A stretch of 64,000 nt of DNA from Morella rubra (taxonomy: Eukaryota; Streptophyta; Magnoliopsida; Fagales; Myricaceae): positions 24,685,614-24,749,613 of the forward strand of contig CM025856.1 of NCBI GenBank assembly GCA_003952965.2, given 5' to 3'. Shown here one piece after another: positions 54,255-64,000 of the stretch (positions are counted from its first letter, which is position 1; every line of letters starts with the position of its first letter). A model generated the notes under the pieces. It was not told the DNA's origin. It did no database searches and was given only the letters and a program-made list of their open reading frames with translations. The position numbers and the translations under genes are program-made.

Positions 54255-55973
54255 CTCCTTTTATACGATTGTTCTACTATTATTTAATGAAAATTGGAAA
54301 ACATAATCCTCGTAAACTTGTATTATTTATATTTAGCCTTTGATCTACTTATTATATTTTTCAGACGAGCTCACCGGACCGCAAAAATAAAGTGCATCAC
54401 ACGAGCTTTGTGCGAGAGGACAGCGTAGACGCGTCGAAGCAACGCGTTTATTGTTCCACTTTAATCAATATACCCACAATACAAAATAGAAAGGGAATAG
54501 CAATAAGAAGGCGTGCGATTGGTTGAAAATTTGCGGTAGCACTTCTGGAAAATCGAGAGAAGTTGGATTTGGCAATAACGTTGGTACTCTGTTGAAATTT
54601 CAGACGGGTAATTGGGATCACCGCTCTTTCTCTTCTCTTCATAATTTCATGATCCATGTGTTGTTCCCTTTTATGTGTTTTTGAATTTGCATTTTTTGAT
54701 GGGATGGGGGATCTTTCTTCTGTCTCGTGAAATCCATGCCTGCGTTGTATGCTCTAAAGCAATCTGGGTTGTTTATGTCTATGCCATGGTAGGACAACAA
54801 ACACAACTTGAGACCAAATACAAAATATGGCAATTGCATGTTTCGTTGCCCTCTGGATGTGCATCTGTTTTCCATGAACAATTTACAACACCAGCCTAGA
54901 AGGAATGAATAACCAAATTATGAGGAGTTTCTTTCGGTTTTGTGGATTGCTGGCGCTTTTTCAATTAATTAGAGATTCCCCAAACAACTAATATTCTGCG
55001 ACCAAAATAGTAATAGAACGATCCTGACAATAATAATAACTAACCAACTGATATGCGTGATCATGTTGTCTTGTTTGTCCAACATGAGGATGGAAATGTT
55101 TGGTGCGGAATGGTTTAATTTCTGTAATTGAATGATCGTGGTTCTTTATTTTAAGGCGATCTTCTGTAGGCCTTATAGATATCGAGGTAAAATTCGGTAG
55201 TTGATGAGCCAAATTCTTTGAAATTGACCGAAAACAAAGAAAAGTAGCAACGATGAGGTTCTGATTCTGTTAGAACTCTTTGGTAGTGATGTTTGCTTTC
55301 CTGTGCTAACATATATTTTCCTCGTCTCAAAACTTGCGTATTTGTGTTTTCCTGCGCCCATGTCTTAGTTCTTTTCTGGATTTTTCAGTAGTGTAGTCCA
55401 TGTTCATACCGTGTTCCATTTCTTCAGACAGCCTGCAGTAATACTAGACGTATAGGGGAGGGTCTATACTTTGAAACCTTTCCTATTAACATGGGGTCAA
55501 AACTTTGGAAAAGTCTGAACCCAAACACTGTATATGTTATTAAACGAATGCTTGCCAGTTTTCTAGCAAAAAGGAAAATGCTTAATGTTCAGCTTCCTGG
55601 CTGTATCTCTCCCATGGATTTAATGTTTACTTGTGAAACTCTATGGAGTTATAGAGGATTGAAAATATCACTCATATGTGTTATCATTTTCATTTAACAT
55701 TGATTCAGCAAAAGATATTTTCATTTAACATTGAATTGCACATGTTGGTATGCAATACATCTATGATATCTTTCCTTCTTATGCTTTTTATTGGTTTCTG
55801 GAGAACATTCGAATCTGCTTAACCAAAATTTGCCTTCTGGCATTTTTTTTTCTTACACGTACAAGGAATTATGTGGATGTACTTTTTTTCCATGTAGCTA
55901 ACAACTCTTTCATATTGGCCTTCACTGCCAGGTGTTTTGCAATTTTGTGGAATTAATTCCAAGTTGAAGGAAA

Positions 55974-57404
55974 ATGGGTGGTGGAAAAGACAATCATGGT
56001 CAGGAGTCCAGTGACAAAGGACTCTTTTCACATCTTGCAGGATATGCTGCTGGGCACTACCCTTCACATGGATATCCTTCACATGGATATCCTTCTCAGG
56101 GATATCCTCCTCAGGGATATCCTCCTCAGGGGTATCCCCCCCAAGGCTACCCACCAGCTGGATATCCTCCTCCAGGTGGATACTCACCTGCTGGATATCC
56201 TCCAGGTGGATATCCTCCATCAGCCTATCCTCCCAGGTGGATATCCTCCATCACCCTATCCTGCCCCAGGTGGATATCCCCCACCTAATTATCATGGTCC
56301 ATCAGCTCCATATCAACATCATTCAGTATGTTTAGTTTCCTCTGATATAAGAGGCACAAATATATGTCAGGACATGGTGACATATATGAATTTCATATAT
56401 GATCATGGATAACTATTCTTTCTTATAAATAGCAGAAAACTAGTTTCATCAATTAAACATATATCAATTTATACTGGAGCCCCTTAGATTTTAAGATTTG
56501 ATGTATTGCCATGCGCATATTGAATCCTATCACATCCCTAGTGGTTATGACTCATAGCCTTTCAATTGGTCCTCTACCATGGAATTGTTCAGACGAGTAT
56601 CAGTCATCATTTCAGTCTTAACAGATCCATAATGTCCATCCCTGCTTTTTGTTGGGATGGGTCTATAGGCTCTCTTCCCCCCCTTTTTTTTTCTTGTCTT
56701 TTTAGGACATTTACGGTCAGAATCATCAAATCCTTCTTTTTAAAATGAAGTTCAAACAAGAGCACAGATTATGTCTCATTCATGGTAATTCCGGAATCTT
56801 ATATTCATACATACTTGCATGCAAACAAGTATGTATGTATGCGTAGCATATACATAGTATGTGTCTCATGCAAAATTCATCATTGTGGTATTATCTTTGA
56901 TTTGTGGTCCGTGGCTGTAGATTATGTTCATACTATTGCTGAAATAAAGTTGAAAATAAAATCATAATAGCAAAGAAGCTTTTTATTAGAATGTTCTTGG
57001 GAATGTATTGCATAGGTATGAATCAAGTGTGCTTTCAGTCTAATGATCTATAGGCACATTATGTAATATAGGAGCCCAGTGGACATGATATCTCCTTTGT
57101 AACGACACAAACCTCAGAAAGTGTAGGAGGTTTTTAGCAGATCAGTTGTAACTGCCTTTTGGCATCCTTCATTGTGAATTTTTGCTGATAATCAATTATT
57201 ACAGGACCAGGATCCAGCATGGGAACATTGCTAGCAGGGGGTGCTGCAGCTGCAGCTGCTGCTTATGGTGCTCACCAGCTCTCACATGGTTCTCATCATC
57301 TCGGACACGGGGGTCACTATGGCTACGGACACGGGAAGTTCAAGCATGGGAAATTTGGAAAGCATGGCATGTTTGGAAAGCATAAGTTTAAGAAGTGGAA
57401 GTAG
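55974..57404 (+). CDS. Glycine-rich protein A3-like (GYPPQ repeat), one frameshift
   Basis: Exon 1 (55974-56325) starts MGGGKDNHGQESSDKGLFSH, then LAGYAAGHYP and at least ten GYP(P/S)(Q/H/A) pentapeptides. An 879-bp intron (gtatgt ... ttacag) joins in phase to exon 2 (57205-57404): GPGSSMGTLLAGGAAAAAAA, then His/Gly-rich YGHGKFKHGKFGKHG ending KKWK. This is the layout of plant glycine-rich protein A3 and related GYPPQ proteins: acidic head, Pro-Tyr-rich repeat, Ala-rich hydrophobic segment and basic His/Gly tail. Their function is poorly known; they are linked to stress and membrane association. One extra C near 56231-56234 (tatcctcccagg) shifts the frame, after which the expected GGYPPSPYPAPGGYPPP continues in another frame. 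Either a damaged allele or a sequencing error. Confidence 0.85.
56041..56275 (+). repeat. 15-bp coding tandem repeat (ggatatcctcctcag)
   Basis: About 15 diverged copies of a ggatatcctcc(t/a)(c/g)a unit encode the GYPPQ pentapeptides. Such arrays change copy number by slippage, which also makes the 1-base frameshift within it easy to explain. Confidence 0.9.
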
Positions 57405-57861
57405 AACTCTGCGTATTGGGAGATGTAATACTCATGTGGATGATTTCTTTGTAATTTGGTTTCTAAGCACTCAGCTGATGTGAATGTTTACTTTCGAGCA
57501 GTGGAAACACTGCCGTTTTATGTTAGTGGTATTGTCTTTCTAGCATTACAATGGATAACTTCTTAATTATCTTGTTTATATTTGTTTAGTCTTTAATCAA
57601 AAGATGTTACTGCTATTCTCTAATGTTTTAATTGCATTGCTTGTTCCCTAAAGCATGTGTTGACTAGACTCATAAAAGAGAAGGCTGGGTTTCGATTTTT
57701 GACACCAAATCCCAATGGCTCACCAAAGTGTCTGGCCTTACGAATTTATGAAGCATTTTGGTAATTGGCACCTCTGCTACTTGGCAAAGGTCTCAAGTTT
57801 TAGCTCTCTCAACCGTGTTTTTCCGTAAGAGCTGGAAACACAAGTTGTATGTGGGGAAATG
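57405..57861 (+). other. 3' flank of the glycine-rich protein gene
   Basis: Probable 3' UTR to about 57560, with no perfect AATAAA but AT-rich near-matches; then intergenic DNA without recognised features. Confidence 0.4.
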
Positions 57862-58159
57862 TCACTTTGCGCCTTTAAATTACGGGGTCAATGTAACTAA
57901 TTTTGAACTAGTACGTTTGTTTTATTAAGTTTTTGAACTATCAAAATTTATCATTTTGTACTCTCATAAAAGATCAGATAGTCAAAATTGTGTCACATGT
58001 GTTATAAATAGATCATGTCGTATAGTTTTAATGATTGGATCTTATTTGAGAGAGCATATTGATAAATTTTGGTAGTTCGGTAGTTCGACAACATAAAAGA
58101 TTCGATAGTTTAGACTCAAGAAGTGACATTAATCTTACAATTTGAGGGTGTAAAGTGAA
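57862..58159. mobile_element. MITE with TTCACTTTACACCC-type ends
   Basis: Left end tcactttgcgcctttaaatt; the complement of the right end reads ttcactttacaccctcaaat. About 298 bp, AT-rich interior without ORF; gaactatcaaaattt and aaattttggtagttc pair inside it. The ends are imperfect, so it is an old copy. Target duplication not resolved. Confidence 0.65.
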
Positions 58160-58485
58160 GTTTTTCTAATACAAAGGTTGGAATACTGGGCATCGGCATT
58201 TGCAGACCTGCATAAATAAATATGTGAGCTAAATATTGTTACGGGTCTGGCCTATGAACTGAGCCAATGGGGGAATAAAAGAGGCTGGAGTAAGGTGGAA
58301 CATTCCCAATTCAATTGATCGAATCAAGAGGGAAGGATATGGGAATGCTTCGAAAGAGATTGTTATAGAAGTGATGCATCTCGCGCCTGGCATTAGACGG
58401 TTCAGGTTATTCCCTTGAGATGGTGATGTTTGTATATCGATTATTTTTCTAATTTTTTAAGAACTTCAAAATTTTTATGATCAAT

Positions 58486-60279
58486 CACTACAACCAAAAA
58501 GTTTTTGGGTGTCAAAATTTTTTTAGTATGAGGATTTTGTTGCGTGGAGCTCTCGACAAATGAGGTAGATAACAAATAGTGGCATTTAGATATTTCTTTA
58601 ATTTGTGAAAAAAGGCAAAAACAAATAAATTGTCAGGGAAAATCGTCCGCACGGTGTCACATAGCATTCGCGCATCATATAAAATGGTGATGTCTTATCC
58701 AAAGAACCGTCCGGACATTTCCCTAAATGTTTGACGGTAAGTAAAACGACTTAGTTTTAGGGAAGAAACATGCAAATGCTATCATAACCGTCCGCAACAA
58801 AAATAATCCTTAAAAAATATTTCTAACATGTGTATATATATATATCCTAAATAAAACGACAACGAATATATGAAAAATGTCTCAACACACGAATGACGTC
58901 GTTCGAATGGCTAAAGAAACAACATAGTTTTAACAAATATATGTGTACATCCTAAGATCACCGTCCGCAACAAAAAATTCTCCTAAAAAATAACTTTTTA
59001 ACATGTACGTATATATCATCAACAAAACGACAAGGTATAAGGAGCAAATGCCTGCATGCAAAATAAGCTGTCCGAACAGCTAATAAAATGACCTAGTTTA
59101 GTGAACAAATGTGCTCACGCTAGAATAACTATCCGCAACAACAATACTCCTAAAAGAAAAATTTTTAACATGTGTATATATCCTAGACAACAGGATAGCA
59201 TATAACAGCTCAACGTTCGCACGTAAAAAAGTCTTCATCCGAACATCTTGTGAAAAACGACATAGTTCGAAACACATAAGTATAAGTACATATCTTAAAC
59301 TAAATGACAACGTATAAAGTCCAACGCTGTCCGCACATAATACTAACAATGTCCACATAGTATAATTAAAACGGCAAAGTTTACAAAACTAGCCCTAGAA
59401 AATTTAAAACTATCTGTTCGGACGACTTCAACCTCATCCAGACTTGTCGTGAGGAAGAAGACAGAGTCAACTCAGCCATGGTCGGCCTCTCTCTTACCTC
59501 CAAAACTCCCCCAAACCAACACCAAACAACACAAAATTATAGCCTAAACAATCCTACAACATAATGCAATTCATATCAATACAAATATCAGAGTCAGACA
59601 ACTATGGTGGCTGGAAATCGTTCATGAAATTTTTTACATAAATAACTTTAAAAAACACTATTTTTATGCAAAAAAATTAAATAAAAACATGATAAACGTA
59701 CTTGGATACAAAGAACTTCATGAAATAGGATGAAAATGAAGATTGCTGGACAAGAAACGTGAATGTAGGTCTGAGAAATGAGAGAAATGGTGTAAAAACT
59801 TCCGGCGTAAATTATAGCCATACACGTCTGGATGAGCTAGAACCCTACGGCCGGGCACAACTGTTCTCCACGGTTGTCTAAAATAGGCACATGTCAATCA
59901 TGCGCAGACTGTTCCTGTCGTTCGGAAGTTTATGTCAGACCATGCAGATGAGGATGCAGATTTTGTAACAATTTGACCTACATCACTAATGGGTGACAAC
60001 GGTGTTTTGTCACCCAAACGATGTGTGCACGTCTTCGTATATCATTCAGATGCGTTTGCAGATGCTGACGAATATTTTTAGTCAAGAACATGTGACCTTT
60101 TATCTTTCATCACCCCTGAATATAGTGCAGACGAGTTTTAAAGACGTCAGGACAATTTTGTAATTCCTAGCACACCTTGCGTAACAAATTTTTATTTTGA
60201 CAGAGAAGGACATGATTTGGTGATAAAATTTGTTTTGACACCTGAAAGTTTGACACCTATTGTCAATTTTCTTGTAGTG
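58486..60279. mobile_element. Non-autonomous CACTA (En/Spm) element, 1794 bp
   Basis: Left terminus CACTACAACC, right terminus CTTGTAGTG, flanked by the 3-bp duplication aat (58483-58485 and 60280-60282), the rule for CACTA elements. Both ends continue with ggtgtcaaa (left about 58510; right as the complement about 60250). Subterminal motifs with a tccgcaac/tccgaac core recur between 58640 and 59430 (about 58649, 58709, 58791, 58963, 59132, 59236 and 59330), as in the transposase-binding subterminal regions of the superfamily. No TPase ORF, so it depends on an autonomous partner. Confidence 0.9.
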
Positions 60280-60282
60280 AAT

Positions 60283-61412
60283 CATCAAAAGTTCAAAAAT
60301 TTTATACAAAATCTAATACTTTTTCACACCAACTTCAACCTCAAATATTCTCTTTCCTTATTTTTTTAACAAACTTCAATAAACATTATTGTACAATTAA
60401 ACATTCTTCAACTTTTTCACCAACTATTTTACAAACCTCTATAAAAAATGGACTAATTACAAAAACCTCCCACAAACTTATACCCTAATCTCAAATACCC
60501 CCTACACTCGAACTCGTTGCAACCAGACACCTTAAAATACCTATCGCGTTTCAATTGGGTTTTTGACCCAGTTTTGGCGATAAATGGGATGTTTTCCGTC
60601 AGAAGTGACATCCAGCCCACACGAAAAGACCAATCTGCCCCAACTTCAACTTCCCCTTTTTACCTTGAAAGATTGTATTTGGTTTAACACCACATGCCTA
60701 CATTGCTCGAACTAGTTCCAAGACTCTTTTATGCCGATTGCTCTGAACCAAACCTGAAATAACAGCATTCTATGTACTTTAGTTTTTCATTTCTTGAAAA
60801 AGGTCCATTGCAATACAAGAGCAATACACACATTCACAAGTATGTTACAGTTCCCTCTCCCACTATGCTTCCAAAATCAAGGGTTCCTAAAGCTTTGCAG
60901 CGCCGCGCTCTCAATGTCCATAAAAGCTGCAAAAAAGAAACTAAAAAGAAACCATAAAAGCTCTCTGTGTTCCTATGTCACTAGAAGCTTAAAAAGAAAC
61001 TAAAAAAATTATGGAACGAAGGTGTCACCGTTTTGTTTATTCAAAAAATCTCCACTTGAATTTTGTCAAGTCGGGGTGGTTGAGTGTAACGGTAACTCTC
61101 TCCCTTTTTTTAACCACTGCCGAATCTAACTGCTTCTCTGCTCTAAACAGTCGCCACATAAAGTTCGCCGCATTAAAGGGTCCCAGTATCTCCCCATTCC
61201 GCTTCGCTTCAAACCCATTCCCCACCATCTCTCTCTTTCTCTGAAGGATTTGGGTTGGGCTTTATGAGGGATCAATCCATACATTAATTAAAAATTAACT
61301 ATCATTTAAGAAAATAATAAATGGCATTAGTATCTAATAAAATCAGGGATTTTAATTGAGCATAATTTCCATATCTAGGACAGGCTACTAGCGACTTGGA
61401 CTTGGACGAGGA
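60283..61412. other. Intergenic; no recognised gene
   Basis: Overlapping ORFs on both strands near 60772-61244 show no known domain. A CT-rich stretch and an ORF ending at 61244 could be the edge of a gene but nothing supports it. Confidence 0.4.
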
Positions 61413-62612
61413 TGAAAGTCCAAAATAATAACCCAAGAGGGGGGGTGAATTGGGTTTTAATAAAAATTAAAACTTTTTCAAGATGATTTAAGAGATATGA
61501 CAGTAAAGTAAAAACACAATGAGCAGATATATAAAAAGAATAAAAAGGAGATGTAGGGTTAGAGAGATGACACCGTATTTTTAGGTGGTTCGGCCAACAC
61601 TTGCCTACGTCCACCCCCAAGGCTATTGACTTCCTTGGGCTTCCTCCACTATCTATCAAATAGCAAGTACACCTTAACTTCAGGGGTGCTAAGGAACCTT
61701 TACAAAGAGTTTTTCGAGCTCACGCTTCAACTCTCTCACAAATCCCAAAACCCAAGGAATTTCTTCTACTCTCACAAGTAGGACCAAGTGTTTACCTAAC
61801 ACTCAAGTGTTTACAAAGAGTGGGTACAAGGGAATATTCACGCAATGGCTCTTTAAGCTAGATGAAGCGAGTGTAAAGTATATCTCAGTGGAAGAGGACA
61901 AGAATCTAAAAAGAAAGCTAAAGTTTGGCAGGAGAATCACAAGCTTTCTTGATGGGTGTAACCTTTTCTCTTATTCAAAGCACTTTCTCTCTCTAGAAGT
62001 TAGATCGGAAGTAATTGCAAAGTAGAGTTCTCATTTTTCTGTCCATCTTGTTCTATTTAAAGCTTCTTTGGCTTTAACGATCTTCTAGGGCACCAAGAGT
62101 ACCGTTGGAAGAGTTTTCAAGTAATTTTGGAACATTTTGAATGATATGGCATCGTTCCGGAATTTTTGCAATTTCGTGGCATGTGTCGACACTTGTCTTC
62201 AATGTGTTGACACTTTAACAATTGGTCTCGAATGATGCTCTCGGGTGTCAGTGCAATGTGTCGACACTTGACTTCTATGTGTCGACACCATGTTTTCATT
62301 TCTCGGGAGTATGTGTAATGTGTTGACACTTGTCCTGTATGTGTCGACACTTATAGTGTTGGAGAGAAAATCAGCAACTTTAAAGCCTCCAAACCATTTC
62401 AAAACTTTTTAAACACCTACAAAGGGAAAAATTGATCTTATCAACTTGTGTAATGTGTTTAATTCCACTTAGAAATATTTTAGAAAGATAACTTCAAGAT
62501 TGAAATAAATCCTTTAGAGAAGTGGATTGACAATATAAAATCTTCAAAGCACTTAGAATTTTGTTATCATCAAAATCAATAAGATTGTTTGCAAAACAAC
62601 CTTGGGCTAACA
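61413..62612 (-). mobile_element. 3' LTR of a minus-strand retrotransposon, about 1200 bp
   Basis: Minus strand from TGTTAGCCCAAGG (62612) to GGACTTTCA (61413). It carries the ggtggttcggccaa motif (about 61582-61595) and an aagagggggggtgaattggg motif, common in LTRs of plant copia elements with a 3' extra ORF. U3 holds three copies of paired gtgtcgacac motifs. The 61413 boundary is inferred from TG...CA only. Confidence 0.65.
62182..62350. repeat. LTR tandem repeat with tgtcgacac pairs
   Basis: Three units (about 62182, 62256 and 62319) each hold two tgt(c/t)gacac motifs about 20 bases apart, separated by ctcggg(t/a)gt...aatgtg blocks. tgtcgaca is self-complementary, so each unit can fold or bind a dimeric factor. 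Confidence 0.8.
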
Positions 62613-62626
62613 ATCTCCCCTTTTTG
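62613..62626 (-). other. Polypurine tract
   Basis: Minus-strand caaaaaggggagat directly before the LTR start TGTTAG; primes plus-strand DNA synthesis. Confidence 0.8.
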
Positions 62627-64000
62627 ATGATGACAAAACCATTTTAAAAATGACAATTTGCTAACAAATAGAAAAGCTCCCCCTGAGAACAAGCAGGAGT
62701 TTTTCATGACATTTTTAGCAAAAAGGACTTTGAGATTTTACAAAAATTTTGCAAGAGTTTCCTTTGTAAATGGAGGTTTCCCAAAATTTAAAAACATGAA
62801 AAAACACTTCTATAAATCCTTTCTCCAAACTCCCAAACTTCCAATCCAACAGAACACAAGACTTCATATTTGAGGATTGAGAGTTAGGAATTATTACCTG
62901 TAAAGCAAGTCTCAATTTTCACAATGAAGTGCAAAGAGAGAAGCATTTCTTATAGATACCAATGAGAGAATCAACAGATATGAACAAAATCAAATAATCT
63001 CAAAGATATTCATTAGATAATGGCAAGTCAAATGTTTAGCCAAAAAAGTAATAATTACAAAGCATGTAGAGGACAAACTAAGATAAGTACAAAATGGAAT
63101 GTCCTCTATAAGAGCTAGGAAGTCAGCAATATACTAAATTTCTCCCCTTTGGCATCATAAAAAAAAATAGGATAAGGGGAAGGTCAAGGGTAGGCTGGCG
63201 ACATGTCAAGCAAGGAGACTATGAGATCCAAAAGGAGGAGGAGGATAATCAACATCAAACTTCTTCATCCAGTTCATCCAAGTAGTAGAGAACCAATACA
63301 TCCATTTGAGGACATGAGGACGCAGATTCCAATCTTCGTCCAGATGGATCTCGTTGGCCTAAAGAACGTCTTCAGCAGCGACTTTGACAGAATCCACAGT
63401 TTCTTAATCACATTGCTAGCCACATGGATATTGTTATGACTTGAAGTTTAAGTTGCCTCATATCCTTATCAAGAGTCCCAAAACGCTCAGTATGAGCAGT
63501 GAGCATCTTCTTAATATCATCAAACCCCGTCTTCATACAGTGGGCCAATTCGTCCAGATTCTTTCCCAATTTTTTTGTTCTTCCTTATCTCATCCATGGA
63601 AGCTTCAAGAGAACTTACCGAGGAGCATGAGAACTACCAGTGACCCTCCGTGAGGAATATCCAATCGGGGGAGGAGAAACAGAAAGAGGAGTGTTCTCTC
63701 TTATAGGTGTTCGAGTCCCCATGGGAGTTCTTGCAGTTGCTTCCTCTTCCTCATCTTCACTCTCTTCTTCAGAATCTGAACCCCCTTCTCTTCCTTTTTG
63801 AGGTGTCACAACACCTTTCCTAACCCATTCTCCATCCTCATTTTGCATAAAACCCATCAACCTAAGAGTTTTCTTGTTATACTCCTTAGATTCTTTGGGT
63901 TTTTCTCTAACTTCCCTGTCATATCAACCTCAAGGGCATGAAACATGTGAGTAAAAAACATCCCATAAGGGAGCCCTTGTTTCTTCTTCTCAGTGGCAGC
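62627..64000 (-). pseudogene. Envelope-like / plant transposon-protein ORF, 3' part (runs off window)
   Basis: The minus strand reads QGLPYGMFFTHMFHALEVDM (about 63915-63975), then after a frameshift KKTLRLMGFMQNEDGEW, an acidic SDSEEESEDEEEE tract (about 63735-63775), a Pro/Thr/Ser region, and a coiled-coil-like helix with KLLEASMDEIRK and TERFGTLDKDMRQL. The LPYGM block is the 'putative plant transposon protein' domain found in the extra ORF after pol in Athila- and SIRE-type elements. Stops follow toward 63200; 62640-63150 is non-coding. Pol lies outside the window. Confidence 0.6.

Noticed and set aside
55819..56220. 133-codon minus-strand ORF rich in EED and HLE repeats
   Set aside because: Antisense of the GYPPQ coding repeat.
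62117..62402. Two ORFs with repeated CRHI/STHR motifs
   Set aside because: Translation of the tandem tgtcgacac repeat in an LTR, not a protein.

Overview
This window is nuclear DNA of a flowering plant, probably a eudicot. The evidence is AT-rich intergenic DNA, short GT-AG introns, a FAR1/FHY3-family gene, a glycine-rich protein A3-like gene with a GYPPQ repeat, and dense Ty1/copia, Ty3/gypsy, LINE, Mutator-like, CACTA and endogenous pararetrovirus (EPRV) sequence. No bacterial, organellar or CRISPR features are visible. Most of the 64 kb is transposable or viral relic; only three host gene loci can be supported.

Layout. 1-10.05 kb: a scrambled, decayed EPRV (Caulimoviridae, Petuvirus/Florendovirus-like) with leaders, TATA boxes, a tRNA-Met primer binding site, movement protein, coat protein zinc knuckles, protease, reverse transcriptase, RNase H tail and a conserved post-RNase H ORF. 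Its pieces lie on both strands and form several foldbacks. 11.94-14.40 kb: a FAR1-like gene on the minus strand with three small introns and one frameshift. 20.8-24.06 kb: a decayed copia element. 24.39-25.89 kb: a foldback, Mutator-like non-autonomous element with a 9-bp target duplication. 26.16-28.90 kb: a LINE 3' end next to another EPRV piece. 28.90-32.88 kb: a 4-kb non-coding LTR-like element full of tandem repeats. 32.88-34.39 kb: 5' LTR, PBS and gag of a minus-strand copia. 35.18-41.75 kb: a young copia with an intact 1323-codon polyprotein.

41.79-47.76 kb: a giant palindrome. Two inverted copies of the same gypsy gag-pol appear identical over about 2.5 kb and are joined through copia-LTR-derived DNA. 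The right copy is part of a 3.95-kb unit flanked by a 5-bp target duplication, but its distal LTR is inverted. 49.70-52.44 kb: internal exons of a SART3-like HAT-repeat splicing factor, broken by a retroposon inside an exon. 53.44 kb and 57.86 kb: two MITEs. 54.2-57.4 kb: the glycine-rich protein A3-like gene with ACGT-core promoter elements and one frameshift. 58.49-60.28 kb: a non-autonomous CACTA element. 61.41-64 kb: the 3' LTR, PPT and envelope-like region of another retrotransposon running out of the window.

The genes do not form an operon or pathway. The common theme is nested insertion followed by repeated inversion and foldback. Several foldbacks (EPRV at 8.5-10.05 kb, the gypsy palindrome at 41.8-47.8 kb) would give long hairpin RNAs if transcribed, so small-RNA production is the most plausible function to test. 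The EPRV relics are described as found; every copy is broken by stops, frameshifts and rearrangements.
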